Below, in pieces: positions 9,246 through 19,049 of a stretch of DNA of 38,848 nucleotides. A program made the translations under genes and the position numbers. The notes under the pieces are model-generated. The model was not told where the DNA came from, searched no databases, and saw nothing but the letters and a program-made list of their open reading frames with translations. Position 1 is the first letter of the stretch; each line of letters begins with the position of its first letter. Source of the stretch: Candidatus Methanovirga aequatorialis (GTDB lineage: Archaea > Methanobacteriota > Methanobacteria > Methanobacteriales > Methanobacteriaceae); assembly GCA_031282205.1 (NCBI GenBank), contig JAITEE010000160.1, forward strand, positions 1 to 38,848. The letters are read 5' to 3'.

Positions 9246-10637
9246 ATGAATACCGATATAAAGACAAAGGAGTACACCACAGTTACCGAAGTTGCAGGAC
9301 CTCTAATGATAGTTGAAGGTGTCAAAGGTGTTGCTTATAGTGAAATCGTCGAGATAGAAACACCTAATGGTGAACATAGAAGAGGTCAGGTTTTAGAGGT
9401 TAAAGATGATCTTGCAGTCGTTCAAGTATTCGAAGGGACAACGGACCTTAATACAAAAACTACAAAAACAAGATTTACTGGTGAAACCGCTAAAATTGGT
9501 GTTTCAATTGATATGATGGGTCGTATCTTTGATGGAACTGGTAAACCAATTGATGGTGGTCCAGATATAATCCCTGAAATGGAATTAGATATTAATGGAG
9601 CCCCTATGAATCCATCCGCTCGTGAATTTCCTGCAGAATTTATTCAAACAGGTATTTCTACCATCGATGGAATGAACACACTGGTTCGTGGTCAAAAGTT
9701 GCCGATATTTTCTGGTTCAGGTCTGCCTCACAATGACTTAGCCGCTCAAATTGCAAGACAGGCTAAAGTTAGAGCAGAAGATACAGACTTTGCTGTTATA
9801 TTCGCTGCTATGGGTATCACACACGAAGAAGCTAATTTTTTCATGAAAGATTTTGAAAGGACAGGTGCACTTGAAAGAGTAACGGTTTTCATGAATTTAG
9901 CCGATGATCCTTCAATCGAAAGAATTCTTACTCCTAAGATGGCACTTACAACGGCTGAGTACCTAGCTTTTGAAAAAGATATGCATGTGTTAGTCATTTT
10001 AACCGATTTAACTAACTACTGTGAGGCACTGAGGGAAGTTTCTGCCGCAAGAAACGAAGTACCTGGAAGAAGAGGTTATCCTGGATACATGTATACTGAT
10101 TTAGCAGGAATATACGAGCGTGCTGGTCGTATTAGAGGGAAAAAAGGTTCTATTACTCAAATGCCTATTTTGGTCATGCCTCAAGACGATATTACCCACC
10201 CAATTCCAGATTTAACTGGTTATATTACAGAAGGACAAATCGTTCTTAGTCGGGAACTCTATAGGAAAGGTATCTATCCTCCAGTAGATGTACTTCCATC
10301 ACTATCAAGATTGATGAGTGGTGGTATTGGAGATGAAAAAACTCGTGAAGATCATAGTGGAGTTTCAGACCAACTTTACTCTGCTTATGCAGAAGGCCGT
10401 AACCTAAGAGATTTAGTTGCGGTTGTTGGTGAAGAAGCATTGACTCCAAGAGATCAAAGTTTCTTAAAATTTGCTGATGAGTTTGAAAAACAGTTCATGA
10501 CCCAATCTAAAGATGAAGATAGGACAATAGAAGAAACATTAGATCTTGGTTGGAAATTACTTAGTCTACTTCCTAAATCCGAACTTAAAAGAGTCAAAGA
10601 GGAACATATTCCCAAATATCTTCCTGATTCCTCTTAA
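9246..10637 (+). CDS. ahaB: A-type ATP synthase subunit B
   Basis: 463 aa; [21 protein letters not shown], no functional P-loop as expected for subunit B. Confidence 0.98.
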   Translation: MNTDIKTKEYTTVTEVAGPLMIVEGVKGVAYSEIVEIETPNGEHRRGQVLEVKDDLAVVQVFEGTTDLNTKTTKTRFTGETAKIGVSIDMMGRIFDGTGKPIDGGPDIIPEMELDINGAPMNPSAREFPAEFIQTGISTIDGMNTLVRGQKLPIFSGSGLPHNDLAAQIARQAKVRAEDTDFAVIFAAMGITHEEANFFMKDFERTGALERVTVFMNLADDPSIERILTPKMALTTAEYLAFEKDMHVLVILTDLTNYCEALREVSAARNEVPGRRGYPGYMYTDLAGIYERAGRIRGKKGSITQMPILVMPQDDITHPIPDLTGYITEGQIVLSRELYRKGIYPPVDVLPSLSRLMSGGIGDEKTREDHSGVSDQLYSAYAEGRNLRDLVAVVGEEALTPRDQSFLKFADEFEKQFMTQSKDEDRTIEETLDLGWKLLSLLPKSELKRVKEEHIPKYLPDSS

Positions 10638-10741
10638 ATGTGATTTAAATATTCATTCTAAATCTTTTTTTTATAAATTTAAAGGATTGTATATTGTAGA
10701 ACTCACAACTTAGTAGATGTTATATAATACGGAGGGAAAAA

Positions 10742-11392
10742 ATGGCTCAGGATACCATTGAAGGAATTAATCCAACACGAATGGAACTTTTAAACCTTAA
10801 AAACAGAGAAAAACTTGCAGTTAAAGGTCATAGCTTACTTAAAGAAAAACGGGATGCCTTGATTATGGAGTTTTTTGAAATATTAGATAGAGTTAAAGGC
10901 TCTCGTGAAAAAACTGAAGAAAAGCTAAAGGAAGCCTATGAGAATTTAACTGAGGCCCAAGTTATAATGGGAGATTTAAGTGTCCAAAAAGCTGCTTTAG
11001 CTGTTAAAGAATCAGTTGATGTCAAAATAGAGTCAAGAAGTATCATGGGAGTTATAGTTCCTGTTGTTGACTCTAAAATAGATTCAAAAACAGTTGTAAC
11101 AAGAGGTTACGGATTTTCGGATACATCGGTAAAGTTAGATGAAGCAGCAAAAAAATTTGAAGAATCGATCGCTTTAATAATCGAACTTGGTGAGATAGAG
11201 AAAACAATCCATCTTTTAGCAGCTGAAATTGAATCTACCAAACGCCGTGTTAATGCTTTAGAACATATCATGGTTCCTAAAATTAAGAATACTGTAAAAT
11301 CTATTGAAATGAGACTTCAGGAAATGGAAAGAGAAACATTCGTTCAATTAAAAATGATTAAATCTTCAATTGATGCTAACTCTCAGATTTAA
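10742..11392 (+). CDS. ahaD: A-type ATP synthase subunit D
   Basis: [33 protein letters not shown]; strong ggaggg SD. Confidence 0.96.
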   Translation: MAQDTIEGINPTRMELLNLKNREKLAVKGHSLLKEKRDALIMEFFEILDRVKGSREKTEEKLKEAYENLTEAQVIMGDLSVQKAALAVKESVDVKIESRSIMGVIVPVVDSKIDSKTVVTRGYGFSDTSVKLDEAAKKFEESIALIIELGEIEKTIHLLAAEIESTKRRVNALEHIMVPKIKNTVKSIEMRLQEMERETFVQLKMIKSSIDANSQI

Positions 11393-11445
11393 CTCCTAAA
11401 TTTATATTCCTTTTCATTATTCCTTCTTTTAAACTTGGAAATCAA

Positions 11446-11595
11446 ATGAAACGAGATCCTATTAAACAATACTTCAAAGATCCAGATAGAAAAGCCAAGT
11501 TATATATATTTTTAACAATATCGATGATTTGTTCCACTGTTTTATTAACAATAGGAACAATAATTTTTATTTTAATAGCTTTAAAAATAATATAA
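11446..11595 (+). CDS. 49 aa single-TM small protein, unknown function
   Basis: Not in ORF track; MKRDPIKQYFKDPDRKAKLYIFLTISMICSTVLLTIGTIIFILIALKII; directly downstream of ahaD. Confidence 0.65.
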   Translation: MKRDPIKQYFKDPDRKAKLYIFLTISMICSTVLLTIGTIIFILIALKII

Positions 11596-11626
11596 CTCAT
11601 ATTCAAGTTTTGGAGCTAATTTATTT

Positions 11627-12898
11627 TCATCCAAATGTTCTATTTATATCGTTACCCGTTTTTTCAATATCTCCTTTTAAAACGTTTATTTTATTACCTC
11701 TACCAATTAACGTCAACACTGGTTGATCCTTCTCGATAATCGTATTTTCATGAGGAATGTCAAAAATACTCATACTCTTTTTATTTAAATTTTGAAGATT
11801 GCTTTTATTGAATATCATCTTTTTTGGGGCGTAGATAATTCTTTTCATAGCGTAGTTTTTAGGGCTTGGAATATCAATTAAATCTCCATTACATGCTTTA
11901 ATATGGGCCTCTAAAAGATTTATCCCTAAGACTTCTTCAACACATTCATAAGTTCCTTGAAATCGTGGGTTTACTTCAATAATATTTATTTTATCATCTT
12001 TAAGAACTAAATCAACTCCGTTTGATCCTATAAGATCTAAATCATTGATTAAATCTTCTGACATGTTGTAAATTTCTTTTAAAATGGATATGCCGTGACT
12101 ACTTTGACTAATTGGAGTAATGTTACCAGAATATCTGAAATCTTTTTTATTTCCATTTGTTTGATAGTGACAATTGTTGATATTTACACTTCCAACAATG
12201 GTCTTGGTGTTGTCCTTAGTTCCAAGTACGGAACAGCTTAAACTATCCCCAGGAACGTACTCCTGTAAAATAAATTCCTTCTCCTTACCATACTCTTCGT
12301 CCAATTCATACATGTGCTCAAATTGAAAATTAGACTCAGTATTTAAAAAGTATATTCCATACCCTCCAGATCCATTAATATCTTTCAAAATAAATTCCTT
12401 CTTATCATATTGTTTAAGGATATCTAAAGCATCAGATATATCATAAAGCTTAAATGTTAAGGGTAGAGGATATCTATTTTTCATTTTTTTATAGAATTTA
12501 TATTTGTTTTCTACATTTTCTGTATCCTTATTTCCAATAATTTTTTTTTTATTTCTTTTTAAAACATGATTCAATTCCGAAATGTTGAAAACGTCTTCAT
12601 TACCTTTAAGCTCAATATTTCCATTAAAGTAGTTAGGTGAGATACCAGTCGTGAATATAATGTGATCAACGATTTCAATCCAATCGTGACCATTATTTAA
12701 AATTTCAACAAAACTAAATCTATCTTCAAAAAATCCGCAACTTTTGTATGGTTTTTGTTGAAGTGCATGTTTTTCCTTATAAGCAATGGGACTATCGGCT
12801 GTACTATAATAACTTGAAGAATAAGTTTGATAATTTAATCTAAGAGCAGAATTAATCAATGCCCTTGTATTGACACCTAAAACAAGTAATTTATCCAT
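11627..12898 (-). CDS. ATP-grasp superfamily ligase (predicted carboligase)
   Basis: ATP-grasp features FILKDINGSGGYGIYF, ILQEYVPGDSLSCSVLG, NIIEVNPRFQGTYE; start MDKLLVLGVNTRA at 12898. The longer ORF to 12982 reads through the tRNA. Confidence 0.85.
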   Translation of the reverse strand: MDKLLVLGVNTRALINSALRLNYQTYSSSYYSTADSPIAYKEKHALQQKPYKSCGFFEDRFSFVEILNNGHDWIEIVDHIIFTTGISPNYFNGNIELKGNEDVFNISELNHVLKRNKKKIIGNKDTENVENKYKFYKKMKNRYPLPLTFKLYDISDALDILKQYDKKEFILKDINGSGGYGIYFLNTESNFQFEHMYELDEEYGKEKEFILQEYVPGDSLSCSVLGTKDNTKTIVGSVNINNCHYQTNGNKKDFRYSGNITPISQSSHGISILKEIYNMSEDLINDLDLIGSNGVDLVLKDDKINIIEVNPRFQGTYECVEEVLGINLLEAHIKACNGDLIDIPSPKNYAMKRIIYAPKKMIFNKSNLQNLNKKSMSIFDIPHENTIIEKDQPVLTLIGRGNKINVLKGDIEKTGNDINRTFG

Positions 12899-12925
12899 TA
12901 AATCACTGAAAAATAAAATTAAAAT

Positions 12926-12996
12926 AGTCCCGAGCGGAGTCGAACCGCCGTCTCCGGGTCCAAAGCCTAGAAGGATTACCACTACCCTACGGGACT
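12926..12996 (-). tRNA. tRNA-Gln (anticodon TTG)
   Basis: Acceptor AGTCCCG/CGGGACT, anticodon arm CTAGG-CTTTGGA-CCCGG, T-arm GGCGG-TTCGACT-CCGCT; one A-C mismatch in the anticodon stem. Confidence 0.93.
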
Positions 12997-13289
12997 GATT
13001 TATTCAATATAGAAAAAAACTTTTTTATTAGAACATCTTATAATTTTATTAAAACTCCTATTTAAATATATTCATTACATCCAACGACAAATCAACAATA
13101 CATTAAATTAAATATTAATGTCATATAAACAAAACTTGTTACAACGTTTCTATACAAAATTAAAATTTAAAATTTTTAGTGTTATTTAAATTAAAGCTGT
13201 CTTTATTCTAAAAAAAATTGTCACAACAGATCATAAGAACAATCAAAGTAAGAGATAATAAACATATCGTGATATGATAGGAGATTTTC

Positions 13290-14288
13290 ATGACAAACTA
13301 CAATATGGAAATAGAAAAGGTCATAAAAGAAATTAAGAAGTATGATGCTAAAAATATAGGATTACAATTTCCTGAAGGTCTTAAAACCCAATCAACTACC
13401 ATCGCTGATGAAATTGAAACTAAAGCCCAAGTTAATGTTATTATTTCTGGAGATCCTTGTTTTGGAGCGTGTGATGTAGCAGATTCTAAAATGGTAGATA
13501 TGGTCGATTTAATCGTTCATTATGGTCACACTCCACTTCCTTTAAAATATAAAATACCAGTTATTTTTATTGAAGCTTATTCAGATATTAAAATAAACGA
13601 AATTCTTAAAAAATCATTAAATTCATTAGAAGACTATTCAAGAATAGCTATTGCAACTACTACACAGCATCTACAATTGTTGAATGAAGTTAAAGATTTT
13701 TTAGAAGACAATGGAAAAGAGATTGTTGTTAGTTCCTCAAAATCAACAAGAAAAGGCCAGATTTTAGGATGTAATTTTTCATCTATTAAAGACTTGGGTG
13801 CTGAAGCTTATTTATTTATTGGAAGTGGTAAATTTCATCCTCTTGGTATTTATCTTTTTACTAAAGCAAGAGTTATAGCTGTGAACCCTTATACATCTGA
13901 AATAAGTGATATTAAAGATTTAGCCGATGAAATATTAAGAATTAGATTTGCGAGAATTGTAAAGGCCAAAGAGGTAAATACTTGGGGTATTTTAATATCC
14001 TCTAAGGAAGGACAGTATAGATTTAATTTAGCAAAAGAAATTAAAAAAATTTTAGAAGATGAAGGGAAAAAAGCATATCTAATCTTGGTGGAAAATATAA
14101 ACCCAGACGTGTTACTTCCATATATAAACATAGAAGGCTTTATTGTTACTGCTTGTCCAAGAATAGCTATTGATGACTCTTTAATGTATAAAAAACCACT
14201 TATAACTCCTCAAGAGTTAGAAATAGTTTTAGATAAAAGAAAATGGGATGATTACCAATTAGATGAAATCATTTTCCATGAAAAATAG
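13290..14288 (+). CDS. dph2: Diphthamide biosynthesis enzyme Dph2
   Basis: [29 protein letters not shown] motifs. Confidence 0.94.
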   Translation: MTNYNMEIEKVIKEIKKYDAKNIGLQFPEGLKTQSTTIADEIETKAQVNVIISGDPCFGACDVADSKMVDMVDLIVHYGHTPLPLKYKIPVIFIEAYSDIKINEILKKSLNSLEDYSRIAIATTTQHLQLLNEVKDFLEDNGKEIVVSSSKSTRKGQILGCNFSSIKDLGAEAYLFIGSGKFHPLGIYLFTKARVIAVNPYTSEISDIKDLADEILRIRFARIVKAKEVNTWGILISSKEGQYRFNLAKEIKKILEDEGKKAYLILVENINPDVLLPYINIEGFIVTACPRIAIDDSLMYKKPLITPQELEIVLDKRKWDDYQLDEIIFHEK

Positions 14289-14428
14289 GATATATTTTCA
14301 AAAACAGACAAAAAAATCAATCACGAATGTTTTAAATAATAAAATTTAAAATAAAATCAGATTCAAGATCAATCAAGAATTTTTACAAGACCCAAGATTC
14401 AAAAGTAAAGGTTAATAAAAAGAAGACG

Positions 14429-14593
14429 TTAACCTGAACTTGAAAATCTTAAAATAATACAAAAAACAGCCAAAGCAATCGTTATTGCTACAACTTGCTC
14501 TGGACTTACCTTAGGTCCAGTACTTTCTTCATCAAAATATCTCACTAAGCCTGCTCCTGATGCAGGAAGTGAAATTTTATCTTTTTTTGACAC
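14429..14593 (-). CDS. Preprotein translocase subunit Sec61-beta (SecG)
   Basis: Not in ORF track; GTG start; MSKKDKISLPASGAGLVRYFDEESTGPKVSPEQVVAITIALAVFCIILRFSSSG matches the archaeal Sec61-beta pattern. Confidence 0.92.
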   Translation of the reverse strand: MSKKDKISLPASGAGLVRYFDEESTGPKVSPEQVVAITIALAVFCIILRFSSSG

Positions 14594-14726
14594 AAAATCA
14601 CCTTTTAATATCTTAATTGTTTATATACAAATATACATTAAATTTTTTATAACCATGTTAATAAAGGTACTGATAATCATATTTATAGTTGAGGTATTGA
14701 AGAAATATTCAGTGTCATATTGAATT

Positions 14727-14834
14727 GAGAGGTGGTCAAAACTAATTTTTTTTAAGAAAAAATTTTCTTATTTTCTAAATTAAAGCATTTTTAGAGCTTT
14801 TTAATTTTAAAATTTAGATTTTTGTCCACCTCTC
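14727..14834 (-). mobile_element. MITE-like element, family 1 copy 2 (108 bp, inverted)
   Basis: Reverse complement of copy 1; flanked by perfect 5 bp direct repeat GAATT (14722-14726, 14835-14839). Confidence 0.92.
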
Positions 14835-14867
14835 GAATTATAAAAAAAATTAAAGAAATATTTTTTC

Positions 14868-15002
14868 TTACAGCTGGTCGTCACCTATCAAAAATCCGTG
14901 AGGAACATATCCTAATCGTATGTAACGTTTACGTTGAATTTCTTCATATTTTTTTTTCAATGTTTTGAATTGTTTTTCTTTTCTAAATTTTTGCAGACAC
15001 AT
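14868..15002 (-). CDS. 44 aa basic microprotein, unknown
   Basis: MCLQKFRKEKQFKTLKKKYEEIQRKRYIRLGYVPHGFLIGDDQL; upstream AAGGA at SD spacing. Confidence 0.4.
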   Translation of the reverse strand: MCLQKFRKEKQFKTLKKKYEEIQRKRYIRLGYVPHGFLIGDDQL

Positions 15003-15051
15003 ATTAGGATTCCTTCTATTAATTGTTTTTTAAAAAAATAAAAGAAGTAAA

Positions 15052-15207
15052 TTATGTTACACTTATATGATAGACACGTTCAGTCTGCCAATTCCAGCTT
15101 ACTGTATGTCTATATTTCCAGTAATAATGTTTAGTTTCACCCCATGCTGCTGATACATTACTAGCACAACTTAATGTGATTAATCCTAATATTTTATAAT
15201 ACGACAT
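15052..15207 (-). CDS. 51 aa secreted aromatic-rich microprotein, unknown
   Basis: MSYYKILGLITLSCASNVSAAWGETKHYYWKYRHTVSWNWQTERVYHISVT; signal-peptide-like N-terminus with a plausible AXA-type site (VSA/A); GAGGT SD; start overlaps 3' end of the upstream ORF. Confidence 0.5.
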   Translation of the reverse strand: MSYYKILGLITLSCASNVSAAWGETKHYYWKYRHTVSWNWQTERVYHISVT

Positions 15208-15538
15208 TTTTTACCTCTTGATATATAAATCCTCTAATCAATCCCTCATATGCCTTCTTGCCAACTATACTATCAATTTTATACAAAAAAGAATAGATCT
15301 TTTTTAACTCATTTAAATACATGTTAGCATTAATTCTATTCAAGTAGTAATTAACTTTTAGACTGTTAGTTAGTCCTTTAATTAAGTTTCTATCATGTTC
15401 ATGCATTGCCTTAACTTGATTGAAGATGAATCTACTTTTATCAGTATTAAATCTTATCCATACTTGTTGTTTGAATGAGATAGATTCTATACTGAATGAT
15501 TTACTTACTTCCTTAATTCTGGATACATTGATTGACAA
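15194..15538 (-). CDS. 114 aa orphan protein
   Basis: TTG start (GGTG 5 nt upstream); basic, predicted mostly helical; no family recognised. Confidence 0.5.
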   Translation of the reverse strand: MSINVSRIKEVSKSFSIESISFKQQVWIRFNTDKSRFIFNQVKAMHEHDRNLIKGLTNSLKVNYYLNRINANMYLNELKKIYSFLYKIDSIVGKKAYEGLIRGFIYQEVKNVVL

Positions 15539-15821
15539 TCTAACACCATGGTTAAAAATTCTGAATTATATTAATAATATTATATTTTAATAGTATTTAA
15601 ATATTTTGATTAAAAGTATACTGCGTTTATCCATCTATCCTTATAGAAGACATAGTATTAAGAACGTGTCTTTGATAAACTATAATTCGATCTACGAATA
15701 TAAAGCCGTTTATAAAATTTTAGAAGGTTGAACATCACAAAACCAACAACTCCAAAAAAATTTAGACCTTCATTTTATGGAAAACTTTATATATCTTTAA
15801 AACATAACCTTTATTGTTGTT

Positions 15822-15893
15822 GGTTCCGTGGTCTAGGGGTACGATACCTCGCTTACAACGAGGGGATCACGCGTTCAAATCGCGTCGGAACCA
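15822..15893 (+). tRNA. tRNA-Val (anticodon TAC)
   Basis: Acceptor GGTTCCG/CGGAACC, anticodon arm CCTCG-CTTACAA-CGAGG; TATA tttatatat upstream. Confidence 0.96.
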
Positions 15894-16062
15894 CTAATCA
15901 TTTATTTTTTTAAGTGAAATGTTAATTTAAGTTTTAAACGTCACACCCCTATTTTAGATTGTATCTCAATTTAATATATTTAAATTTTTACAATTTCTCA
16001 TTTTTTCAGATTGTATAACCGTTCTATTTATTTATAAATTTCTGTTTAGATTTATATCGATT

Positions 16063-16974
16063 TTATAAAATAATTAAAATAATTAAAATTGCAACTGAAA
16101 TAAAGAACACTATAGTTCCTTTTACTATCCATACCGCTTTATTTTTATTTAATAATAAAACCAAACCATATGATAAAATTAAAGACAGTAACATCTTAGA
16201 CACACCAGTCGTCCTTCCTCCAGAAAGTACACCCAATTTTTCAAGAGCATATGAAATGGTATAGGATAAGAGAACAACGGTAACTATCATGACAACAATA
16301 TTATTTAAAATAGCTCTCAATATCATTCCATAACTCAGTTTTTCTTTTTTTGGACTGTTATTAAAAGTGTCTTGGGGTAAATGTTCTAAAGATTGCCCAT
16401 TATTTTTTGAAAATATTGAACTCAATTTTTTCTTATCTCTTGTATTAGAACTACTTCGTGGTTTTGAAAGTGTAATTTTCTTTTTGTTATAAGGCGTTTT
16501 ATTAATTTTTCTAAGAAAAGTATCTCGAGGATTAAAATCAGAAAAATTGTTAAGTTCTAAATTAGACCCATTATCAACGTTAGATAACGAAGTACTTTCA
16601 TCATTTAATTCTTTGTTTTCTTCAGAGAATTTTTTAGCAAATTTTATTAAATCATCTCTATCAATTAGTTTAATATTTTTTCTGGTTGCATAGTTAACCG
16701 CTTGGGATGAAAACGAAGAACTTGTAACAATAGCCACTCTTGAAGCTTTCAGTCTTCTACCTACCATCTCCATATCTTTTAAAATTTCCAGCCCAACATT
16801 CCATTGTTTATCATAGTTTTTACATGCAACAACTACTCCAAAATCACCTATTAACGTAGGAAGAACCCCATAAATATCTACAATCATGTCTGATGTTTTA
16901 AAATTCTTATAAACTTTAAATCCAGATTTTTCCATCATTGTACCAATGAAGTTTACTAATCGTGATTTTTCCAT
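16063..16974 (-). CDS. Mrr/restriction-endonuclease-like domain protein with C-terminal TM helices
   Basis: N-terminal VDIYGVLPTLIGDFGVVVACKNYDKQWNVGLEILKDME, then SRVAIVTSSSFSSQAVNYATRKNIKLIDRDDL; two to three C-terminal TM segments. Confidence 0.75.
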   Translation of the reverse strand: MEKSRLVNFIGTMMEKSGFKVYKNFKTSDMIVDIYGVLPTLIGDFGVVVACKNYDKQWNVGLEILKDMEMVGRRLKASRVAIVTSSSFSSQAVNYATRKNIKLIDRDDLIKFAKKFSEENKELNDESTSLSNVDNGSNLELNNFSDFNPRDTFLRKINKTPYNKKKITLSKPRSSSNTRDKKKLSSIFSKNNGQSLEHLPQDTFNNSPKKEKLSYGMILRAILNNIVVMIVTVVLLSYTISYALEKLGVLSGGRTTGVSKMLLSLILSYGLVLLLNKNKAVWIVKGTIVFFISVAILIILIIL

Positions 16975-17173
16975 TTTTTACACCAACAGTTATCATTATA
17001 TCTTTTAACAATATAATGTTTGTTGTTAAATTTGAAGTTATAAAACCTTTGCATAAGATCAAGTTAAGTTTTATTAAATTTATGGACAACAGTTATTTTA
17101 ATCAAAAATTAAATAAACTATGAACTAAATAAATCGATCAACATAAAATATTGGCTAAGTTAGGAAAGTGTAC

Positions 17174-17947
17174 ATGAGGATTTTAATTTCAAATGACGAT
17201 GGTATAAATTCTTCAGGAATTTTAGCATCTAAAAATGCTGTTGAATCATTAGGAGAAACTATAGTCATAGCACCATCCACGCAACAAAGTGGAATAGGCC
17301 GTGCATTAACTCTATTTGAACCACTTCGTTTAAACGAAGTAGTATTAAAAGACGGATCCATTGGATATTCAGTATCTGGGACTCCAACTGATTCTGTAGT
17401 CTTAGGACTGTTTGAGTTAATGGATAAAAAACCAGATTTATGCATTTCTGGAATTAACATGGGGGAAAATATTGGTAAAGAAGAATTAACAACTTCTGGA
17501 ACATTAGGAGCTGCAATGGAGGCTGCTTCCTATGATATTCCAACAATAGCCATTTCCCAAGAGGTTGCACGAGGAGATTTTAAGTTTGAAGAAAGACATT
17601 TGGATATAAATTTTGAAAATTCAAAAAAAATTCTCTATAAAATAGCTAAAAAAGTTTTGGATAAAGGAATGCCAGAAGGAGTAGATTTACTAAATATTAA
17701 TGTTCCATCCAATCCAAAAAATGACGAACTTCTAATATCTAAGCTTGGAAAAAGAATGTTTACTCCTAAAATAAAAACAAGATTAGATCCCAGAGGAACA
17801 CCATACTACTGGATAGACGGTATTCCATATACTGATCATGAAGAAAAAACAGACGGTCATGGATTGCACATTAAAAAACAGCCAACTATAACCCCACTAT
17901 CCTTAGACTTAGGAGTAAATTTAGATCTGTTAAAAGACTGGATTTAA
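17174..17947 (+). CDS. surE: 5'/3'-nucleotidase SurE
   Basis: MRILISNDDGINSSG, APSTQQSG, SGINMGENIG. Confidence 0.94.
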   Translation: MRILISNDDGINSSGILASKNAVESLGETIVIAPSTQQSGIGRALTLFEPLRLNEVVLKDGSIGYSVSGTPTDSVVLGLFELMDKKPDLCISGINMGENIGKEELTTSGTLGAAMEAASYDIPTIAISQEVARGDFKFEERHLDINFENSKKILYKIAKKVLDKGMPEGVDLLNINVPSNPKNDELLISKLGKRMFTPKIKTRLDPRGTPYYWIDGIPYTDHEEKTDGHGLHIKKQPTITPLSLDLGVNLDLLKDWI

Positions 17948-18064
17948 GATTAATTATATATTGATGTTACCATCATGATTCTTTCAGGTCTATGATAAAT
18001 TAAATTAGGGTTATCTTAACGAAATAATCTACGACGATTGTAAAAGCTTATTTCAACTTAATGG

Positions 18065-18214
18065 TTAAAAATCAACATTAAGCTTTCTTAATAAATTATC
18101 TCTTTCTTGTTTAAGACCGATTAAAAGTTTTTCATCTGCACACCCAATTTTTTCTAAATAAGCTATAGTATTCGTAATTTCTTGTAGATTAAATTCTAAT
18201 TGATTCATTACCAT
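18065..18214 (-). CDS. 49 aa helical microprotein, unknown
   Basis: MVMNQLEFNLQEITNTIAYLEKIGCADEKLLIGLKQERDNLLRKLNVDF; not in ORF track. Confidence 0.45.
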   Translation of the reverse strand: MVMNQLEFNLQEITNTIAYLEKIGCADEKLLIGLKQERDNLLRKLNVDF

Positions 18215-18296
18215 AAAAATCAGCCCAATATTAAATTCAGAAAGACACCTGTTAACTTTATTAAGTTAATTATTAAAGACCAAATATTTATATTTT

Positions 18297-18506
18297 GAGT
18301 CGTGGCCAAAAACCAAATTTTTAAAGATTTTGCTAAATTTAATTCCAATATCTACTCTTTAAATTTTATTTAATCCATAAATTTATCATAATTATAAGAA
18401 TATAGTTATAATAAAACTTTAAATTAAAATTTTAATGTGATTCCAACGATTAAATTTAAAATAAAGAAATTCAAAATTTTAGTGAAACGACTTTTGGCCA
18501 AGACTC
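18297..18506. mobile_element. MITE-like element, family 2 (210 bp)
   Basis: Termini GAGTCGTGGCCAAAA / TTTTGGCCAAGACTC (1 mismatch), flanked by ATTTT on both sides; termini match family 1 at 12 of 15 positions. Confidence 0.7.
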
Positions 18507-18839
18507 ATTTTTTTAAAAAAATAAAGAAAACAATAAAAGTTTCCAAAAAATGAAAATTATTTTAAAAAATATATATTTTTCATTTTATATATTTTGTGAT
18601 ACTGAAATTCATACCATGACTGAACATATTTCATTAAGGATTTAGTCGTAGTGTTCTTTCAGACCCAAGATAAAGTACAACATTTAAATACGATCATTTA
18701 GATAGTATTACTTTATATAACTTATGTTCCGTTCATTGGTTCAAACTTTCAATCTTTTACAAATTAGACCAAAATGTGTTAATTTTAGCAGCGGATATAA
18801 AGTACCAAAACATATCAATTAATAGTCTGAGTGAAGTAC

Positions 18840-19046
18840 ATGCAAAACAATGATTTTAAAGTGGATAATCAATTTTTAAGATTTAAAGGAAAAGACGTGA
18901 TCATAGGATTTAAAAATCGGGATGAAATGGAAGGAAACATAATGGCCATTGATAACTATTTGAACATAGTTTTAAAAGCTGATAACGACATAAAAGTTAT
19001 AAAAGGTGGAAAAATAACTTTTATTTCCGTTAAAAATAATGTTTGA
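18840..19046 (+). CDS. Sm-like (LSm/SmAP) RNA-binding protein
   Basis: FKGKDVIIGFKNRDEMEGNIMAIDNYLNIVLKADNDIKVIKGGKITFIS fits Sm1/Sm2 pattern. Confidence 0.82.
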   Translation: MQNNDFKVDNQFLRFKGKDVIIGFKNRDEMEGNIMAIDNYLNIVLKADNDIKVIKGGKITFISVKNNV

Positions 19047-19049
19047 GAG

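Noticed and set aside
11529-11726. 65 aa plus-strand ORF
   Set aside because: Overlaps the better-supported 49 aa ORF and the ATP-grasp 3' end; no SD or family signal.
12899-12982. N-terminal extension of the ATP-grasp ORF (MVILLGFGPGDGGSTPLGT...)
   Set aside because: This is translation of the tRNA-Gln gene; the family-like start is MDKLLVLG at 12898.
15728-15913. 61 aa plus-strand ORF
   Set aside because: Spans tRNA-Val; not a plausible CDS.
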